DNA of 64,000 nucleotides, taken from positions 62,001 through 126,000 of the forward strand of contig CAZTTO010000007.1 in the NCBI GenBank assembly GCA_964616465.1, in the 5' to 3' direction. A program made the translations under genes and the position numbers. Every line of letters starts with the position of its first letter. Position 1 is the first letter of the stretch. The notes below the pieces were generated by a model that was not told where the DNA came from, made no database searches, and worked only from the letters and a program-made list of their open reading frames with translations. The DNA is from JAFLBI01 sp964616465. GTDB taxonomy: Bacteria; Bacteroidota; Bacteroidia; Chitinophagales; Chitinophagaceae. This document shows positions 1 to 7,932 of the stretch, piece after piece.

Positions 1-2158
1 TATATAAATTGTCGGACTGCAGTAGTGTATCATGGTTACCTGTTGTGGCAATAGTACCTTTGTCCAGCAAGTAAATACGGTCGCAAAAAGATTTAAGAAC
101 ATGGAGCCTGTGGGTGATGAGTATGATTGCCATTTGTGTTTTAAGTCGTTGCAGCAATTGCAATACAAAAAGTTCACTTTCCCTATCCATTGCCGATGTT
201 GCTTCGTCTAAAAGTAATAGTTGAGGTTGGTGGTATAATGCCCTTGCAAGTGCAATCATTTGTTTTTGTCCGCCTGATAGATTAATTCCTTCTTCACCTA
301 CCAATGTCATTACAGATTGAGGTAATGAGTCCATAAAAGAAGCAAAACCATAACTTCGTAAAAACTCAACAACTGTTTGTGAATTTTTAGCAGCATCTTC
401 AAAAGCAATGTTTTCCAAAACTGTTCCGTTAAAAATATGCACCTGCTGCGGTACTACGGCGACAAATTGTTTCCAGTTAGAAATTTGAATGTCAGATAAA
501 CTTATTCTGTCATCAATCAGAATGTCTCCGTTTTCAGGAGTGTAGTGCTGCATCAGTAATTGAACCAATGTGCTTTTGCCACAACCGTTTTCACCCATCA
601 GGGCAATGATTTCGCCTTTCTTAACTTCAAATGAAACATTTTGAAGCACAGGACTTCTACCGGGATAGCGAAAGGAAATATTCTTTACCTCAAGTTGTTT
701 GAATTCCGATAGTTCCAACTGACCTTTTTCTTGTGGTTGTATTCCTGCAAATTCATACATGCGGTTAAAGGCGATACGTGCTTCGTTGATGGGAATGCTT
801 AATAAGGCAAGGTTCGCAACTGATGGCAACAGCGATCCTACCATACCCATTACTGCCATTAATTCGCCCGCCTTTAATTGGTCATGCAATACCTGATAAC
901 TCAAAAAGAGCAACAATCCACATAACAAAAGCGCTGCAAATACATTGGCAACAAAAGAAAGACGCATTTGTATTTGTCCTAAACGGAATATAGCCGATTG
1001 GTATTGATTGTAAATAGCATTGTTTGTTTCTGAAAAAAGATTTTCCTTACTGTGATTTTTTACCGGCTCAATGCCCTGCAGCGTAGAAATATAATTGCTC
1101 TCAGCCATAGCATAACCAGCCATTGTATTACGCTGTGCTTCAATGATCTTTTTATTGCTTCGGTAAATGAGTAAAAAGAAAACAGGCAAAGCGACTAAAG
1201 TAATGAGACCGCTGGTTACGGAATAGGAAAATACAAATATCAAAGTAACCAATACTACAATGAAATCCAATAATGTGTTACCTGCAATCTGACTCACCAC
1301 CCGTTGAATGCGGTTGGTGTCATGCAGACGGGCAGTAAGTTCGCCTATTTTGCGGGTGTCAAAAAAAGGTTTGGGCAAATAAAGCAAGCGTGAAAAGAAA
1401 TCCTTTACAATACGCAGGTTAAATTCTTTGGACTGGCTAAGCAGCAATTGTGTGCGAATAAAGCTCACGGCTTCTTTTGCAAGTAATAACATAAACACGA
1501 ATCCAATGCCTGTATAAAGTTTGTTGTACAATTTATTGGGCAAAAACTCGTCAATCAACCGTTGGGAAAAGATAGCCATGGTTAGACCAAGTGCTGCAAT
1601 AGCAATACCCATCGCAGCTGCAATGAGCAGTAGCGGAATATCTGGTTTTACAAGTTCACTGAACCATTGCTTTTTTGAACGATTAATGTCTTTTCTTTTT
1701 TGAAACTGTTCATTGGGAGTTAATACCAAACAGGCCTTTGATTGCCAGATGCTTTCCAATTCGGCAGGTGTCATATACACCATTCCTTTTGCAGGGTCGC
1801 CAATAATCAACTGTAGATTACCATTGTTTTCTTTCTTACCAAAATATACCACATAATGCTGTAAGTTGTTTTCGAGCAGCACATGTAAAATGCATGGCGA
1901 AGGGTGAGTTAGTAAAGCCTTCATATCTGCCTCACAACCTTCCGCATCAAAACTTGTTGCCTGTGCTGCCTGATATAATCCTAATAGCGTAGTGCCTGTA
2001 ATAGATGTACCGCTTAAACGGCGGAGGTTTTCAAAGTCACTGTCACCTCCGTAATAGCGTATAAGGGAAAGCAAGCATGCAACGCCGCAATCTTTTTGGT
2101 CTTGCTGCGGTAATATTAATGGCTTTAGTTCTGTTGATTTTATAAGAGATATAGGCAT
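1..2158 (-). CDS. C39-peptidase-containing ABC exporter (PCAT), 3' end beyond window
   Basis: Inner-membrane exporter that would cleave a Gly-Gly leader and pump the mature peptide out. At least 719 residues are present and the gene continues past base 1, probably lacking only its last few codons. The N-terminal C39 peptidase shows QQDQKDCGVAC with catalytic Cys24, a later His in LQHYVVYFG and Asp in GDPAKG, so the triad looks intact. A multi-pass membrane domain follows (roughly residues 160-450), then an ABC ATPase with Walker A GENGCGKST, signature LSGGQ, Walker B LLLLDEAT and the ITHRL His. It starts at ATG 2158, just before the CxxC protein's stop region, and is the last visible gene of the bacteriocin operon. 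No HlyD-type adaptor is seen; one could lie to the left. Confidence 0.93.
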   Translation of the reverse strand, partial: MPISLIKSTELKPLILPQQDQKDCGVACLLSLIRYYGGDSDFENLRRLSGTSITGTTLLGLYQAAQATSFDAEGCEADMKALLTHPSPCILHVLLENNLQHYVVYFGKKENNGNLQLIIGDPAKGMVYMTPAELESIWQSKACLVLTPNEQFQKRKDINRSKKQWFSELVKPDIPLLLIAAAMGIAIAALGLTMAIFSQRLIDEFLPNKLYNKLYTGIGFVFMLLLAKEAVSFIRTQLLLSQSKEFNLRIVKDFFSRLLYLPKPFFDTRKIGELTARLHDTNRIQRVVSQIAGNTLLDFIVVLVTLIFVFSYSVTSGLITLVALPVFFLLIYRSNKKIIEAQRNTMAGYAMAESNYISTLQGIEPVKNHSKENLFSETNNAIYNQYQSAIFRLGQIQMRLSFVANVFAALLLCGLLLFLSYQVLHDQLKAGELMAVMGMVGSLLPSVANLALLSIPINEARIAFNRMYEFAGIQPQEKGQLELSEFKQLEVKNISFRYPGRSPVLQNVSFEVKKGEIIALMGENGCGKSTLVQLLMQHYTPENGDILIDDRISLSDIQISNWKQFVAVVPQQVHIFNGTVLENIAFEDAAKNSQTVVEFLRSYGFASFMDSLPQSVMTLVGEEGINLSGGQKQMIALARALYHQPQLLLLDEATSAMDRESELFVLQLLQRLKTQMAIILITHRLHVLKSFCDRIYLLDKGTIATTGNHDTLLQSDNLY

Positions 2159-2180
2159 GAATTAAGATAATGTTACGGAT

Positions 2181-2696
2181 TTACTCTTTTACCAGATAAG
2201 CTACACTGCACTCACCGCTGTGCTTACGGAGTAGTTTGCCATTTTTATACACATAAAACGAAGGAACCGAAACAGTTCCAAATGTTTTAGCAAAAACCAG
2301 AGCCGTATCACTCAGCATGGTTACATTTTCTAGTTGTAATAATTGCATACTATCTGAAAATTTTTTCGTTTTTTCGATTGAAGTTGATGCTATCATTAGC
2401 CAGTCTACATTTTGTAAAAGAGACTGTTCACGGAACATTTCCTGCACCATATTATGGCAATGTTCACAATCTGGATTAAAGTAATTGAGTACTAATATTT
2501 GACCATTAAATTTAAGACTATCTGTATTAAACAAACTGCCATCCATTTTACGCAATTGCATGGAGGGTAAGTACTCAGTAGCTGCTACTATTTTTTCTTT
2601 GACTTCTGTCGTTACCCAGATTTTATAACCAAGGAATGAAGCCAATAAAAGTAAAATTGCAGGCACAGTTATAAGGATGATTTTTCTTTGATTCAT
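2181..2696 (-). CDS. Membrane-anchored thioredoxin-fold CxxC protein
   Basis: 171 residues: one N-terminal membrane anchor (about 6-24), then a periplasm-facing thioredoxin/TlpA-like domain with FNPDCEHCHN (Cys77, Cys80) and a cis-proline region SVPSFYVY. This layout fits a TlpA/AhpC-TSA-like thiol-disulfide protein. It lies 9 bp downstream of the membrane-protein gene and 22 bp before the PCAT gene in one apparent operon. Because the predicted bacteriocin has exactly two cysteines in its core, a role in forming or reshuffling that disulfide is a reasonable inference. Immunity or general redox maintenance are alternatives. Confidence 0.82.
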   Translation of the reverse strand: MNQRKIILITVPAILLLLASFLGYKIWVTTEVKEKIVAATEYLPSMQLRKMDGSLFNTDSLKFNGQILVLNYFNPDCEHCHNMVQEMFREQSLLQNVDWLMIASTSIEKTKKFSDSMQLLQLENVTMLSDTALVFAKTFGTVSVPSFYVYKNGKLLRKHSGECSVAYLVKE

Positions 2697-2705
2697 GAAA
2701 TATTA

Positions 2706-3401
2706 TTAAGGCTGAAAAACAACAGATAAATAACTAACCAGTAACACCCAAAGTGCAAGACCTGGCAGGTAAGTAGATGCAACGAATTTTAAAGAAGGCA
2801 GAAACGTCTTTTTAGATTCTTTTGTAATGAGGTAAGCCAAAAACAAGATATAGCTTAACTCAAAAATATTGAGTGTATTAAAAAAGTAACTGCTCCACTT
2901 GGGCATCGTTGATGCAGTAAATACCTGTAATGAAAATGGGTTTACGGATAGTTGTTCCAGCGATTCCACACTCACAAAAAACTCGGTGTACAAAAGCCCT
3001 GCTACTGCACCAACGGCAAAAACAACTTCTGCCTGAATGGCTATTTTCCAGAACGATGTTTCAGTAAACTTTTCTGTTATAAAACTACCAGCTTTTAAAC
3101 AAATCCAAGTAAAGCAAATGCGAAGCAGCAATGCAATAGGAATAAATAGATAACTTACCCATTGCCATTTATGTACAAACTCCAAATAATCATCAAACTG
3201 CCGGTCGGTCATTTGTGAACCTACGATTAATCGATATAAATCATCGGTTAGAAGAAAGGTTTGGCTGTAGAAAGAAATTAGAAACTGTATAAGTTGAATA
3301 CCTAAAAAAGGAAAAAAGAGTGAGTTTTTGAAACTACGTTTAGGATTTAAATCCAGCATTAGGTTTAGTAAGTTTTTTTTTATTATTGAAATGATGCTCA
3401 T
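2706..3401 (-). CDS. Multi-pass membrane protein of bacteriocin locus, possible immunity protein
   Basis: 231 residues from the chosen ATG at 3401. The frame is open to 3485, but starting there would overlap the ATPase gene by 77 bp, so 3401, 7 bp past the ATPase stop, is preferred. About five hydrophobic segments are visible (near SLFFPFLGIQLIQF, SYLFIPIALLLRI, AEVVFAVGAVAGLLY, FNTLNIFELSYILF and LPGLALWVLLVSYL), a layout similar to Yip1-type membrane proteins, although no family motif is certain. It sits between the ABC ATPase and the CxxC protein, where self-immunity or transporter-partner genes are usual. The function is inferred from position only. Confidence 0.7.
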   Translation of the reverse strand: MSIISIIKKNLLNLMLDLNPKRSFKNSLFFPFLGIQLIQFLISFYSQTFLLTDDLYRLIVGSQMTDRQFDDYLEFVHKWQWVSYLFIPIALLLRICFTWICLKAGSFITEKFTETSFWKIAIQAEVVFAVGAVAGLLYTEFFVSVESLEQLSVNPFSLQVFTASTMPKWSSYFFNTLNIFELSYILFLAYLITKESKKTFLPSLKFVASTYLPGLALWVLLVSYLSVVFQP

Positions 3402-3408
3402 AAGGGGT

Positions 3409-4113
3409 TCAAATAAATCTAAATAACGATTCCAAAGAATCTGTATTAATTTCAGTTCTGTTAAGTTGTTTTGATACCTTTCCATGCTTTAAAAAAATAA
3501 CACTATTAGCCAATTTGGCTACGTTTCTAAGGTCGTGACTACTAAAAATTACAATAGTTTTAAGTTCCGTTTCCTTAATGTAGTTTATAATAATATTACA
3601 AACGACTTCTTGTGAAGGAGGGTCAAGATGTGAAAAGGGCTCATCTAAAATTACCAAATCATAAAATCTTAAAAAGCAAGCACAAATTCCAACCTTAACC
3701 TGAGTGCCAATCGATAATTCTCTTATAAGTTTTCTTTCATGTATTTCCTCATTTAATAGCAATTCAATAATTGTATCATTCCAAGGGCCGTTGTAGCCCT
3801 TTAAAATGTTTATCTGTTTAAACAAATCAAAATATTCTTCAATTGTCAAAAACTCAATTAATGATTTGGAATCTATGAACGAAGTGCTATTTAAATCCCG
3901 AATTGAGTTGCTCGCATTATAATTGTTCGATATAGTGATTGATTCATAATCGGATTCAATGTAGCCCATCAATAGTTTAAGAAAAGTAGTTTTCCCGGCA
4001 CCATTTGCACCTACTAATGCAATTATTTCACTATTCGCAAATTCAATGTCGGAAATATTTAATTCAAAGCCTGGCGATAATCTTTTTACTAAATTTTTAA
4101 TCTTTATATGCAT
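3409..4113 (-). CDS. ABC transporter ATP-binding protein of bacteriocin locus
   Basis: 234 residues. Walker A is GANGAGKTT, the signature is a degenerate LSIGTQVKV in place of LSGGQ, Walker B is LVILDEPFSHLDP and the switch is SSHD. It would energise the 494-residue membrane protein encoded just upstream, whose 3' end it overlaps by 17 bp, so the two are translationally coupled. In bacteriocin loci such standalone ATPase/permease pairs often act as self-protection (LanFEG-like) or as a second exporter. Codon use is AT-rich like the rest of the locus. Confidence 0.9.
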   Translation of the reverse strand: MHIKIKNLVKRLSPGFELNISDIEFANSEIIALVGANGAGKTTFLKLLMGYIESDYESITISNNYNASNSIRDLNSTSFIDSKSLIEFLTIEEYFDLFKQINILKGYNGPWNDTIIELLLNEEIHERKLIRELSIGTQVKVGICACFLRFYDLVILDEPFSHLDPPSQEVVCNIIINYIKETELKTIVIFSSHDLRNVAKLANSVIFLKHGKVSKQLNRTEINTDSLESLFRFI

Positions 4114-5581
4114 CTATATCATTTTTACTAACTGAAACCAACTTATTTCTATTTTCAAAAAAAGCAATAAACTGTGAATTATAAATGAATTGAAACAAAA
4201 TTCCAAGTGTACCAGTAAATATCAAAGTATAAAGTGCCGTATTGCTATTAAAAAAAGTAGTAATAAGTATGAAGAGCAGAATTGGGATTGAAAAAACTAA
4301 AAGGTTAAGGAAATATAATTTCGAATTAAATCCATTAAGATTAAAAAATGAGTTTTGATTTAAACTTATTGTTGTTCCAAAAAATAATGAAATGACAAAA
4401 AACAATGGTAAACCAATGCCAATTTGGAAGAATACAGAAGATGCTAGAACTAAAATGCCACCCTTTACAATAAGAGTTAATGCAGTTGATATACAACTCG
4501 ATAAAATAAGTAGCAGATAATATAAAAGCCTCCTTGCTCTAATTAAATCTGTAATTGAAATTTTGCAGGTATTTAAAAAGTTTTGATAATCAGATTGCCA
4601 AAAAAAAATGAACTGGCCATATTGGGCTGTAAAAATAAAGGTTGAAAAATATAAAGTAAATAATTTTAATTTACTCGGTTCATCATTTGTTGTTGTAGAT
4701 AAAGCCAAATATATTAGATATACCAAAAGAATTAAATTGGATAAATACATACTTCTTATTCGTTTGTTGCGAAATATAGCAATTAAATCAATCAAAATAA
4801 TAATCTGATAAATTGTTCTTATGCTTGAAAATCTAATAGTACTTGAATTTATATTTTTTTGATTGTAATCCTCTCCAAAGAGATAAATGTATTTTTTTAA
4901 CAGATTATGAGTGATGTATAAAGTAATAAGTAATAGTATAATGTTAAGAATGAAAATGCGTGAATAACTGTTGCTGAATATGAAATCCCTTGTACTAGGT
5001 AATGATAGTAAAATGCTTCCTGTAATGATTATAAAAGCTGGTAGTAATAGCCGCCTTGTAAAAATAGTTTTGAATAGCAAAATGTCAAAGAGCAGAATAA
5101 TGTAGTTGTTTGTAAAAAAAGCTAATAAAAGATTAAAAGACAGAGATATAGCTAAAAATAAATTCGTCGAAGCTGTAAATAACAGTACTGCAATTGGAAG
5201 CAATAGACATAAGCTTAAAAGTTGAGGTAAAGAAAAATTTACTGAGTAGATAATTAGTGTTGCTGAATTTGATTGTGTCAGCCCAATACTTTTAAGTTGT
5301 AGGTACGAGGAATTACAAATGTTTTTTGAAAGTAACCCTTTTACAAAAAGGTCTGTTAATGAAAAGGAAAAAAAGAAAAACAATATATTAATGTCGAAGA
5401 GATGTTTAGGAATTGTGTTAATTACATAATAAGACGTAGCTATAAGTATCGAAAGCAGAAATGCAAGTATCAAATAAGCTATTAGCGTAACATTTCGATT
5501 TTTATTGTACAATAAATTTCTCGTAAATATTCTAATAAATAACTTATGAATATGTATTATAGAATAAAGTTTGTTAATCAT
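4097..5581 (-). CDS. Polytopic ABC-2-like permease of bacteriocin locus
   Basis: 494 residues, almost entirely hydrophobic with about 10-12 predicted membrane helices, rich in Ile, Leu, Phe and Asn. No sequence signature is recognised. It is assigned as the permease because the next gene, overlapping by 17 bp, is an ABC ATPase. ATG at 5581 is chosen; an in-frame TTG at 5599 would put the start inside the hairpin at 5596-5627. It is the first gene after the precursor and is separated from it by that hairpin. Confidence 0.8.
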   Translation of the reverse strand: MINKLYSIIHIHKLFIRIFTRNLLYNKNRNVTLIAYLILAFLLSILIATSYYVINTIPKHLFDINILFFFFSFSLTDLFVKGLLSKNICNSSYLQLKSIGLTQSNSATLIIYSVNFSLPQLLSLCLLLPIAVLLFTASTNLFLAISLSFNLLLAFFTNNYIILLFDILLFKTIFTRRLLLPAFIIITGSILLSLPSTRDFIFSNSYSRIFILNIILLLITLYITHNLLKKYIYLFGEDYNQKNINSSTIRFSSIRTIYQIIILIDLIAIFRNKRIRSMYLSNLILLVYLIYLALSTTTNDEPSKLKLFTLYFSTFIFTAQYGQFIFFWQSDYQNFLNTCKISITDLIRARRLLYYLLLILSSCISTALTLIVKGGILVLASSVFFQIGIGLPLFFVISLFFGTTISLNQNSFFNLNGFNSKLYFLNLLVFSIPILLFILITTFFNSNTALYTLIFTGTLGILFQFIYNSQFIAFFENRNKLVSVSKNDIDAYKD

Positions 5582-5595
5582 AATAAATAAGGAGA

Positions 5596-5627
5596 ACAAA
5601 GCCCTTTTTTTCGGAAGAGGGCTTTGT
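5596..5627 (-). terminator. Hairpin between precursor and transporter genes (attenuator or stabiliser)
   Basis: Inverted repeat ACAAAGCCCT/AGGGCTTTGT with a 12-nt loop, starting 11 bp after the precursor stop and ending 14 bp before the permease start. The minus-strand RNA has no U-run after the stem, so it looks more like a partial terminator or 3'-end stabiliser than a full stop. That would give high precursor expression with lower readthrough into the transporter genes. Confidence 0.65.
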
Positions 5628-5638
5628 AAAAGATTAGA

Positions 5639-5854
5639 TTAAGTTTTAACCAAGCCGCAGGCTTTTAAAACATTATACATTGAGCTAGCATATACAACAC
5701 CAAAAGCAGCACCTGCTACAGCTGTAACTGGATTAGAAAACATTGCTGCTAGTGTTAAAGCGTTACCAACGACATGAATAGCAGCTGTGATACCACAATC
5801 AGCTTTTCCGCCCCCTGTAGTTACTGCCATTTTGTTCAGTTCCATTTTTTTCAT
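5639..5854 (-). CDS. Gly-Gly-leader bacteriocin precursor, two-cysteine hydrophobic core
   Basis: 71 residues. A short basic leader MKKMELNKMAVTT ends in a Gly-Gly(-Gly) run at 14-16, the cleavage motif of C39 exporters, one of which is encoded 3.5 kb downstream. Cleavage after Gly15 would release a 56-residue peptide. The core has only two cysteines, Cys20 near its N-terminus and Cys66 near its C-terminus, enclosing a Gly/Ala/Val-rich hydrophobic stretch with small-residue spacing (AVAGAAFGVVYA) suited to helix packing in membranes. No lanthipeptide, sactipeptide or cyclase enzyme is nearby, so it is probably unmodified apart from a disulfide. I do not recognise a named family. A secreted signalling peptide is the alternative. 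Confidence 0.8.
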   Translation of the reverse strand: MKKMELNKMAVTTGGGKADCGITAAIHVVGNALTLAAMFSNPVTAVAGAAFGVVYASSMYNVLKACGLVKT

Positions 5855-5875
5855 CTGTAAAGATTTTGATTGTTA

Positions 5876-6046
5876 ATGAATACTCGTCTTGAATTCGTTG
5901 ATCAAACGAACTGGGCATACAGTGTTTTCTCCCTCGTACTTGCGGTACTCCTTGCAGTGTCCGCTGCCACTGCTATACAGCCCTCTGTTAATTTTTCTTT
6001 GGGTCAACAAAGGCAAAATGTCCCGCAATTCGTAGCTACTGAATAA
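5876..6046 (+). CDS. Possible small secreted or membrane protein (56 aa), doubtful
   Basis: An open frame from ATG 5876 to TAA 6046 gives 56 residues with a strongly hydrophobic segment (VFSLVLAVLLAVSAATA) like a signal peptide or membrane anchor, then a polar tail ending NVPQFVATE. It lies divergently in the 442-bp gap between precursor and response regulator, and its base composition is clearly GC-richer than both flanks. The opposite strand is also open here without an ATG, so this could instead be a fragment of imported DNA or simply the precursor's promoter region. No homologue is recognised. Confidence 0.3.
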   Translation: MNTRLEFVDQTNWAYSVFSLVLAVLLAVSAATAIQPSVNFSLGQQRQNVPQFVATE

Positions 6047-6231
6047 GGTTCAAAAAATATTATATTTCATTAACTAAATTCTAATTTCTCGCCCACGATA
6101 ATAAGCGCGAATCTGTTTCTATATATAGTTTTTTATAAACCGGTATAGCTTTTATTTAAATGTATCCCTGAATTACAAAACCCTCATTTTAGAAACTCAA
6201 TACAATATTATAAGGAAATTTAATTCGCCGC

Positions 6232-6249
6232 ACTGTGATTTTTCACAGT
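6232..6249. promoter_or_regulatory. Perfect inverted repeat upstream of response regulator
   Basis: Arms ACTGTGA and TCACAGT around TTTT, followed by a T-run, about 48 bp before the response-regulator ATG. It could be an operator for the NarL-type regulator itself (autoregulation) or a small terminator for anything transcribed from the left. It lies just upstream of the -7 box at 6271. Confidence 0.5.
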
Positions 6250-6270
6250 TTTTTGTGTGGTTCTAAGTAC

Positions 6271-6278
6271 TACATTTG
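6271..6278 (+). promoter_or_regulatory. Bacteroidota -7 box of the response regulator gene
   Basis: TACATTTG matches the Bacteroidota -7 consensus TAnnTTTG exactly and lies 18 bp before the ATG at 6297, so the 5' leader would be very short. A good -33 TTTG at 19-21 bp spacing is not present, which would fit activator dependence. Confidence 0.5.
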
Positions 6279-6296
6279 GTAGATTAAACGTTACAT

Positions 6297-6935
6297 ATGT
6301 TAAGTTTTGCAGTTATTGACGATCACCCACTTGTAAGATCTTCGTTAAGTACAATTCTTTCTTCTCATTTTAAAAATTGTACTGTAAGTTGTTTTGCCAA
6401 TGCAAAAGATTTGATAAATGTGTATAAAGAGGGTTCTTTCGACTTATTACTTGTAGACTTAAGTTTACCAGACATGAATGGTTTTGAATGTATTGCTGAA
6501 ATAAAAAAAATGAATCAAAAGCAAAAAATAATTGCAATTAGTGCCTTTGCTCTTGAGTTCACTATTCAAAAAGCTATGATAGCTGGAAGCAACTCATTTT
6601 TATGTAAAGCAGCTGAGGTATTTGAAATAGTAGACTGCATCAAGGAAGTTCTTAAAAAAGGAAACTATGCTTCTAAATGGATTCTTGATTTGAAGGAATC
6701 ACCATCAAATAAATTAAGTAAAATAATACTTACTAAACAAGAAAAAGATGTATTCAAACTTATGGCAAGCGATTTAACATATCATCAGATTGCCAAATCA
6801 CTAAATATTTCCGCAAGTACTGTTGACTACCATAGGAAAAAACTTTTTGAAATAACAGGTGCAAAAAGCAGGGCAAGACTTGCTCAATTAGCAGTCGCCT
6901 TCTTTTTTTGGGAAACCCAAGAATTAATAAGATAG
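6297..6935 (+). CDS. NarL/FixJ-type response regulator beside bacteriocin locus
   Basis: 212 residues. Receiver domain with acidic pair Asp8/Asp9, phospho-acceptor Asp54 in LLLVDLSLPDMNG and a Lys in SFLCKAAE. C-terminal LuxR-type helix-turn-helix in LTKQEKDVFKLMASDLTYHQIAKSLNISASTVDYHRKKL. It is a DNA-binding regulator that would be phosphorylated by a histidine kinase, but no kinase gene is adjacent. Transcribed divergently from the precursor across a 442-bp gap, it is the natural candidate for controlling the bacteriocin operon. Its AT-rich composition matches that operon rather than the following oxyR/katG pair. Confidence 0.92.
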   Translation: MLSFAVIDDHPLVRSSLSTILSSHFKNCTVSCFANAKDLINVYKEGSFDLLLVDLSLPDMNGFECIAEIKKMNQKQKIIAISAFALEFTIQKAMIAGSNSFLCKAAEVFEIVDCIKEVLKKGNYASKWILDLKESPSNKLSKIILTKQEKDVFKLMASDLTYHQIAKSLNISASTVDYHRKKLFEITGAKSRARLAQLAVAFFFWETQELIR

Positions 6936-6993
6936 AAATTAAGTTTCCAACTTGATCCAAAATTAAAAACCTGTCTTTATTCAACATTACCCC

Positions 6994-7932
6994 CTACCCA
7001 TTCCCAACTGGTATAATTTCCTTGTTATGTAATTTTTTCATAGATGGAGGTACCACCAATAAAATTTCTTCCCGCAAGGTTTGAATAAGCTTAGTTTTTA
7101 CATGATCTCTATGTGTTACTAAACTCACCTGCCTTACAGGAACTGGACCTTGAATTTTTTTTACCATAGCCCGCTGGCTATTCGGCAGCTCATTAACCGC
7201 TAGCTGTGGTAAAACTGTCATACCCTTATTCAGTAAAACCATTCGCTTCAGGGTTTCTAAACTTCCGCTTTCATACTTAAAGGCTGTTGTAACATCCTTA
7301 CCCGAAGCACATAAATGAATTACCTGCGATCTAAAACAATGTCCCTCCTCTAATAACCAAATTTCATGGGGCTGTAGTTCGTTTGCCTTAATACTTGCTT
7401 TTTTATACCAGGGATGGGTTTCGGATACAAACAAATACAACTCTTCAAAAAACAAAGGATCTTCTTTTATGGAAGCGTCTTCTAATGGGGTAACTACTAA
7501 TCCACAATCGAGCCAGTTGTTTTTTAATGATTGAACAATTTCTTCTGTAATCATTTCTTTTACATGCAAATGCAATTGCGGATATTTTTCTCTAATGGTT
7601 GCATATAAGGCAGGTAATAAATAGGGTGCTAAAGTGGGTATAATTCCTAAACGCAATTCGCCCGATAAAATATCTTGTTGTTCTTCAATAAGTTTGGGAA
7701 TTCTTTCGGCCTCCCATAATACTTTTCTTGCCTGTGCAACCACCAACTCACCCATTTCGGTTGGTATAACTGGCTGCTTGGTTCTATCGAATAATTTCAC
7801 GCCCAACTCTTCTTCTAATTTCTGAATTTGCATACTTAGTGTAGGCTGGGTAATAAAACATTTCTCCGCTGCCAGCGCAAAATGACGATACCGCTCTAGC
7901 GCTACTACATATTCTAGTTGTGTTAAAGTCAT
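6994..7932 (-). CDS. oxyR: Peroxide-sensing LysR regulator OxyR
   Basis: 312 residues, normal OxyR length. N-terminal LysR helix-turn-helix (MTLTQLEYVVALERYRHFALAAEKCF..QPTLSMQI) and a C-terminal sensor domain. The motif LLEEGHCFRSQVIHLC places Cys199 and Cys208 at exactly the E. coli OxyR positions of the peroxide-reactive disulfide pair. Transcribed divergently from katG with 98 bp between starts, the classic arrangement for peroxide-inducible catalase-peroxidase control. An OxyR-like operator overlaps its own start codon, suggesting autorepression. Confidence 0.96.
   Translation of the reverse strand: MTLTQLEYVVALERYRHFALAAEKCFITQPTLSMQIQKLEEELGVKLFDRTKQPVIPTEMGELVVAQARKVLWEAERIPKLIEEQQDILSGELRLGIIPTLAPYLLPALYATIREKYPQLHLHVKEMITEEIVQSLKNNWLDCGLVVTPLEDASIKEDPLFFEELYLFVSETHPWYKKASIKANELQPHEIWLLEEGHCFRSQVIHLCASGKDVTTAFKYESGSLETLKRMVLLNKGMTVLPQLAVNELPNSQRAMVKKIQGPVPVRQVSLVTHRDHVKTKLIQTLREEILLVVPPSMKKLHNKEIIPVGNG

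Noticed and set aside
4608..4808. Plus-strand frame in the permease gene
   Set aside because: Opposite strand of the hydrophobic permease; Lys/Asn/Ile-rich by base composition only.
5639..5854. Precursor as a lanthipeptide or other modified peptide
   Set aside because: No LanB/C/M, radical-SAM, cyclase or YcaO gene is visible nearby, and the core has only two cysteines and no Ser/Thr-Cys pattern.
5876..6046. Minus-strand frame through the GC-richer island as a gene
   Set aside because: Open but without an ATG and cut off by a stop upstream; no family recognised, so only the plus frame is listed, at low confidence.
6760..6987. Minus-strand frame overlapping the response regulator end
   Set aside because: Lies antisense to the LuxR-type helix-turn-helix, with no motif.
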